Source: an uncultured Lachnospiraceae bacterium (GTDB lineage: Bacteria; Bacillota; Clostridia; Lachnospirales; Lachnospiraceae). From it: DNA of 8,393 nt. Shown here piece after piece: positions 6,862 to 8,393 of the stretch. The position numbers were made by a program, and so were the translations under genes. Position 1 is the stretch's first letter; each line of letters starts with the position of its first letter. The stretch is from contig CASGVX010000081.1 of assembly GCA_949346185.1 (NCBI GenBank), positions 1-8,393 on the forward strand, written 5' to 3'. Under the pieces are notes generated by a model. The model saw only the letters and a list, made by a program, of their open reading frames with translations, ran no database searches and was not told where the DNA came from.

Positions 6862-8286
6862 ATGCGTATGGAACAGAATGAGAACAACATGTTTCCAGTA
6901 GAGGATGCACTGGAGATGGTTCTGATGTTTGGTGGGAAAGGGATTATTTCCTATGCGAATAATTCGGCAAAGAGAAGGTTGGAATTTGGCGAAGATTTGC
7001 TGGGCAGACACATTAGCGAAGTTTTCCCGAATACCTTTCAGACAACTGAAGAGGGGTTTGAGACAGAGTACCCATTTGGGGAGGGAGTGCAGAGCCTTGT
7101 GGCATACCGGAAGAATCGTACCTGTTTTCCGGTAGAGACTCGAATCCTGCAGAAAACTGGAGATTCCGGGCAATACATATGCATGGCGATTGATGTTCTG
7201 GAGAAGGAACATTTGAACAGGGAAGTGGAGCAGGTCAGGCAGGAGGCGGAGCAGGCCATGAAGGTGAAGTCCGAGTTTGTGGCCAATGTGACCCATGAGC
7301 TCCGCACGCCGGTGAACGGCATCTTGGGCAATGCAAAGGAACTTCTGGCAGAGGACATTGACGAGAGGACGGAGCGGACGCTGCGGGTAATCGAACGGTG
7401 CTGCAGCGATATGTATAAAATCATGAATAATATTCTTGATTTTTCTAAATTGGAGGCGGGGAAATTTACGCTGGAAACTCGTGAATTTCATTTCCGCAAT
7501 ATGATGGATTATGTAAAGAAGAATCATAGCAATAAAATTACCGAGAAGGGGCTGGAATTTTTTGTGACCATATCGCCAAAGGTTCCAGAAAATATTATAG
7601 GCGACGAATTGCGCATTGTACAGGTTCTGAATAATCTCTTATCAAATGCGCAGAAGTTTACGGCAGTGGGGAAAATCTCGGTAGAAGTGCTCAAAACTGC
7701 CCAGATTAATGATCGGATTGAATTGTTTTTCATTGTGAAGGATACAGGAATCGGCATCGATCAGGCAGATAAGGATAAATTGTTTCAAAGTTTTTCCCAA
7801 GTGGATGCCTCGATTTCCAGAAAATATGGTGGTACTGGCCTTGGGCTGAATATCTGCAAGCAGCTTGTGGAGATGATGGGCGGAAGCATTGAGGTGGAGA
7901 GTAACAAGAATCAGGGAAGTACTTTCTCATTTTCTATTTGGGTGGGGGTGAAGGAAGAGGAAGCCGCCACATCTCAGGATGATATGATTCTGTCCGTGCC
8001 CTCTATGCAGGGAGTGCCTTCTGTGGAGAAGCAGGATGATAGCCGGATTTATGGCACCAGAGAGAATAGGGAGACTTTAGAAAGGACGCTTTCCAAGTTG
8101 ATTCTCTGCGTGGAGATGGAGAATTGGGAGAAGGCAGAGATGTTTATGGAGACGGTGCGGCAGCTGACGATGGAGGCGCCTTCGGATGTGAAGCGAGTAA
8201 TCCTTCGGCTGAAGATGGCGATTCAGAAGGAGAATTATGATAAGATTATGTCTGGATATGAGCAGATCAGCCAAATGATACAGTGA
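6862..8286 (+). CDS. Soluble PAS-domain sensor histidine kinase
   Basis: Numbered from ATG 6862 (474 residues): a PAS-like domain at about 10-115 (DALEMVLMF, IISYANNSAKRRL, GRHISEVFP, FPVETRILQKTG), a coiled-coil linker at about 114-138, HisKA with His145 in THELRTPVNG, and HATPase with N262, D294-T-G-I-G and the GGTGLGL box at 323-329. There is no membrane helix, so it should sense a cytoplasmic signal or cofactor; no flavin or heme motif can be named. After the kinase core (about 362) comes a tail of about 110 residues: a loose linker, then helices (LERTLSKLILCVEMENWEKA onward). It resembles neither a receiver nor an Hpt with the HxxKG motif. ATG 6862 was chosen because GGAAAGG (6847-6853) lies 8 bases before it; ATG 6868 is possible, while GTG 6769 overlaps the terminator. 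The next gene, 29 bases on, begins a receiver and is its likely partner. Confidence 0.92.
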   Translation: MRMEQNENNMFPVEDALEMVLMFGGKGIISYANNSAKRRLEFGEDLLGRHISEVFPNTFQTTEEGFETEYPFGEGVQSLVAYRKNRTCFPVETRILQKTGDSGQYICMAIDVLEKEHLNREVEQVRQEAEQAMKVKSEFVANVTHELRTPVNGILGNAKELLAEDIDERTERTLRVIERCCSDMYKIMNNILDFSKLEAGKFTLETREFHFRNMMDYVKKNHSNKITEKGLEFFVTISPKVPENIIGDELRIVQVLNNLLSNAQKFTAVGKISVEVLKTAQINDRIELFFIVKDTGIGIDQADKDKLFQSFSQVDASISRKYGGTGLGLNICKQLVEMMGGSIEVESNKNQGSTFSFSIWVGVKEEEAATSQDDMILSVPSMQGVPSVEKQDDSRIYGTRENRETLERTLSKLILCVEMENWEKAEMFMETVRQLTMEAPSDVKRVILRLKMAIQKENYDKIMSGYEQISQMIQ

Positions 8287-8315
8287 GTTCAAGAGTTGAG
8301 AGAGGAGGTGCGGAT

Positions 8316-8393
8316 ATGGATTGTGAAAGTGTGAATGAAAAGGCATCCGGGGAAACGGTTCTGATTGTGGATGACGTGGAACCCAATCGTCTG
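8316..8393 (+). CDS. Response regulator, N-terminal fragment (3' partial)
   Basis: Only 26 codons are in the window. ATG 8316 has a near-ideal SD, AGGAGG at 8303-8308, seven bases upstream. The fragment ends in ETVLIVDDVEPNRL, the first strand of a receiver with its acidic Asp pair. It closely resembles the start of the receiver-HD-GYP protein (KKILIVDDIEINRV), so another regulator of that kind is possible, but the output domain is not visible. It lies 29 bases after the PAS kinase and is probably co-transcribed with it. Confidence 0.85.
   Translation, partial: MDCESVNEKASGETVLIVDDVEPNRL

Noticed and set aside
6808..7527. 239-codon minus-strand ORF
   Set aside because: It is antisense to the PAS and HisKA coding region, and its translation is rich in His, Leu and Ile with no recognisable domain, as expected for the reverse of a real gene.
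1..8393. Mobile element, CRISPR array or prophage remnant
   Set aside because: There is no transposase, integrase, spaced direct-repeat array or terminal inverted repeat; nearly all of the window is accounted for by signalling genes on one strand.

Overview
The window is a dense run of two-component and phosphorelay signalling genes, all on the + strand. Base composition looks moderate (near 50% GC by eye), the Shine-Dalgarno (SD) sites are purine-rich, promoters look sigma-A-like, and the proteins resemble those of anaerobic gut Clostridia. A Lachnospiraceae-like Firmicute is the best guess. This rests on protein style and not on any marker gene.

Layout: (1) bases 1-2277, the 3' part of a membrane-anchored hybrid histidine kinase with the unusual order HisKA-HATPase-receiver-DegV; its N-terminus lies upstream of the window. 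(2) 2278-2420, a spacer with a good promoter candidate and several compact dyads. (3) 2421-2786, a stand-alone histidine phosphotransfer (Hpt) protein, followed by a weak hairpin. (4) 2855-3910, a receiver-HD-GYP response regulator (predicted cyclic-dinucleotide phosphodiesterase). (5) 3911-4046, a spacer with a plausible promoter. (6) 4047-6611, a two-transmembrane, Cache-like hybrid kinase with two receivers. (7) 6612-6861, a 250-base leader region holding the best promoter in the window, a strong intrinsic-terminator-like hairpin and a possible antiterminator pairing. (8) 6862-8286, a soluble PAS-histidine kinase with a helical C-terminal tail and no receiver. (9) 8316-8393, the first 26 codons of another receiver protein, cut by the window edge.

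How the genes may work together (inference): the two hybrid kinases have receivers but no Hpt domain of their own, and a free Hpt protein lies between them. The simplest reading is a multistep relay from kinase histidine to kinase receiver to Hpt to the receiver of the HD-GYP protein, so that extracellular and cytoplasmic signals control cyclic-dinucleotide breakdown. The PAS kinase probably pairs with the truncated receiver gene right after it. No DNA-binding output domain is visible; the visible outputs are an enzyme (HD-GYP) and a putative lipid-binding DegV domain.

The two most interesting points are the kinase-receiver-DegV fusion, whose DegV part has altered ligand-pocket motifs, and the promoter-leader-terminator arrangement before the PAS kinase, which looks like a transcription attenuator of unrecognised class. 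I see no tRNA, rRNA, CRISPR array, insertion sequence or minus-strand gene that I can support.
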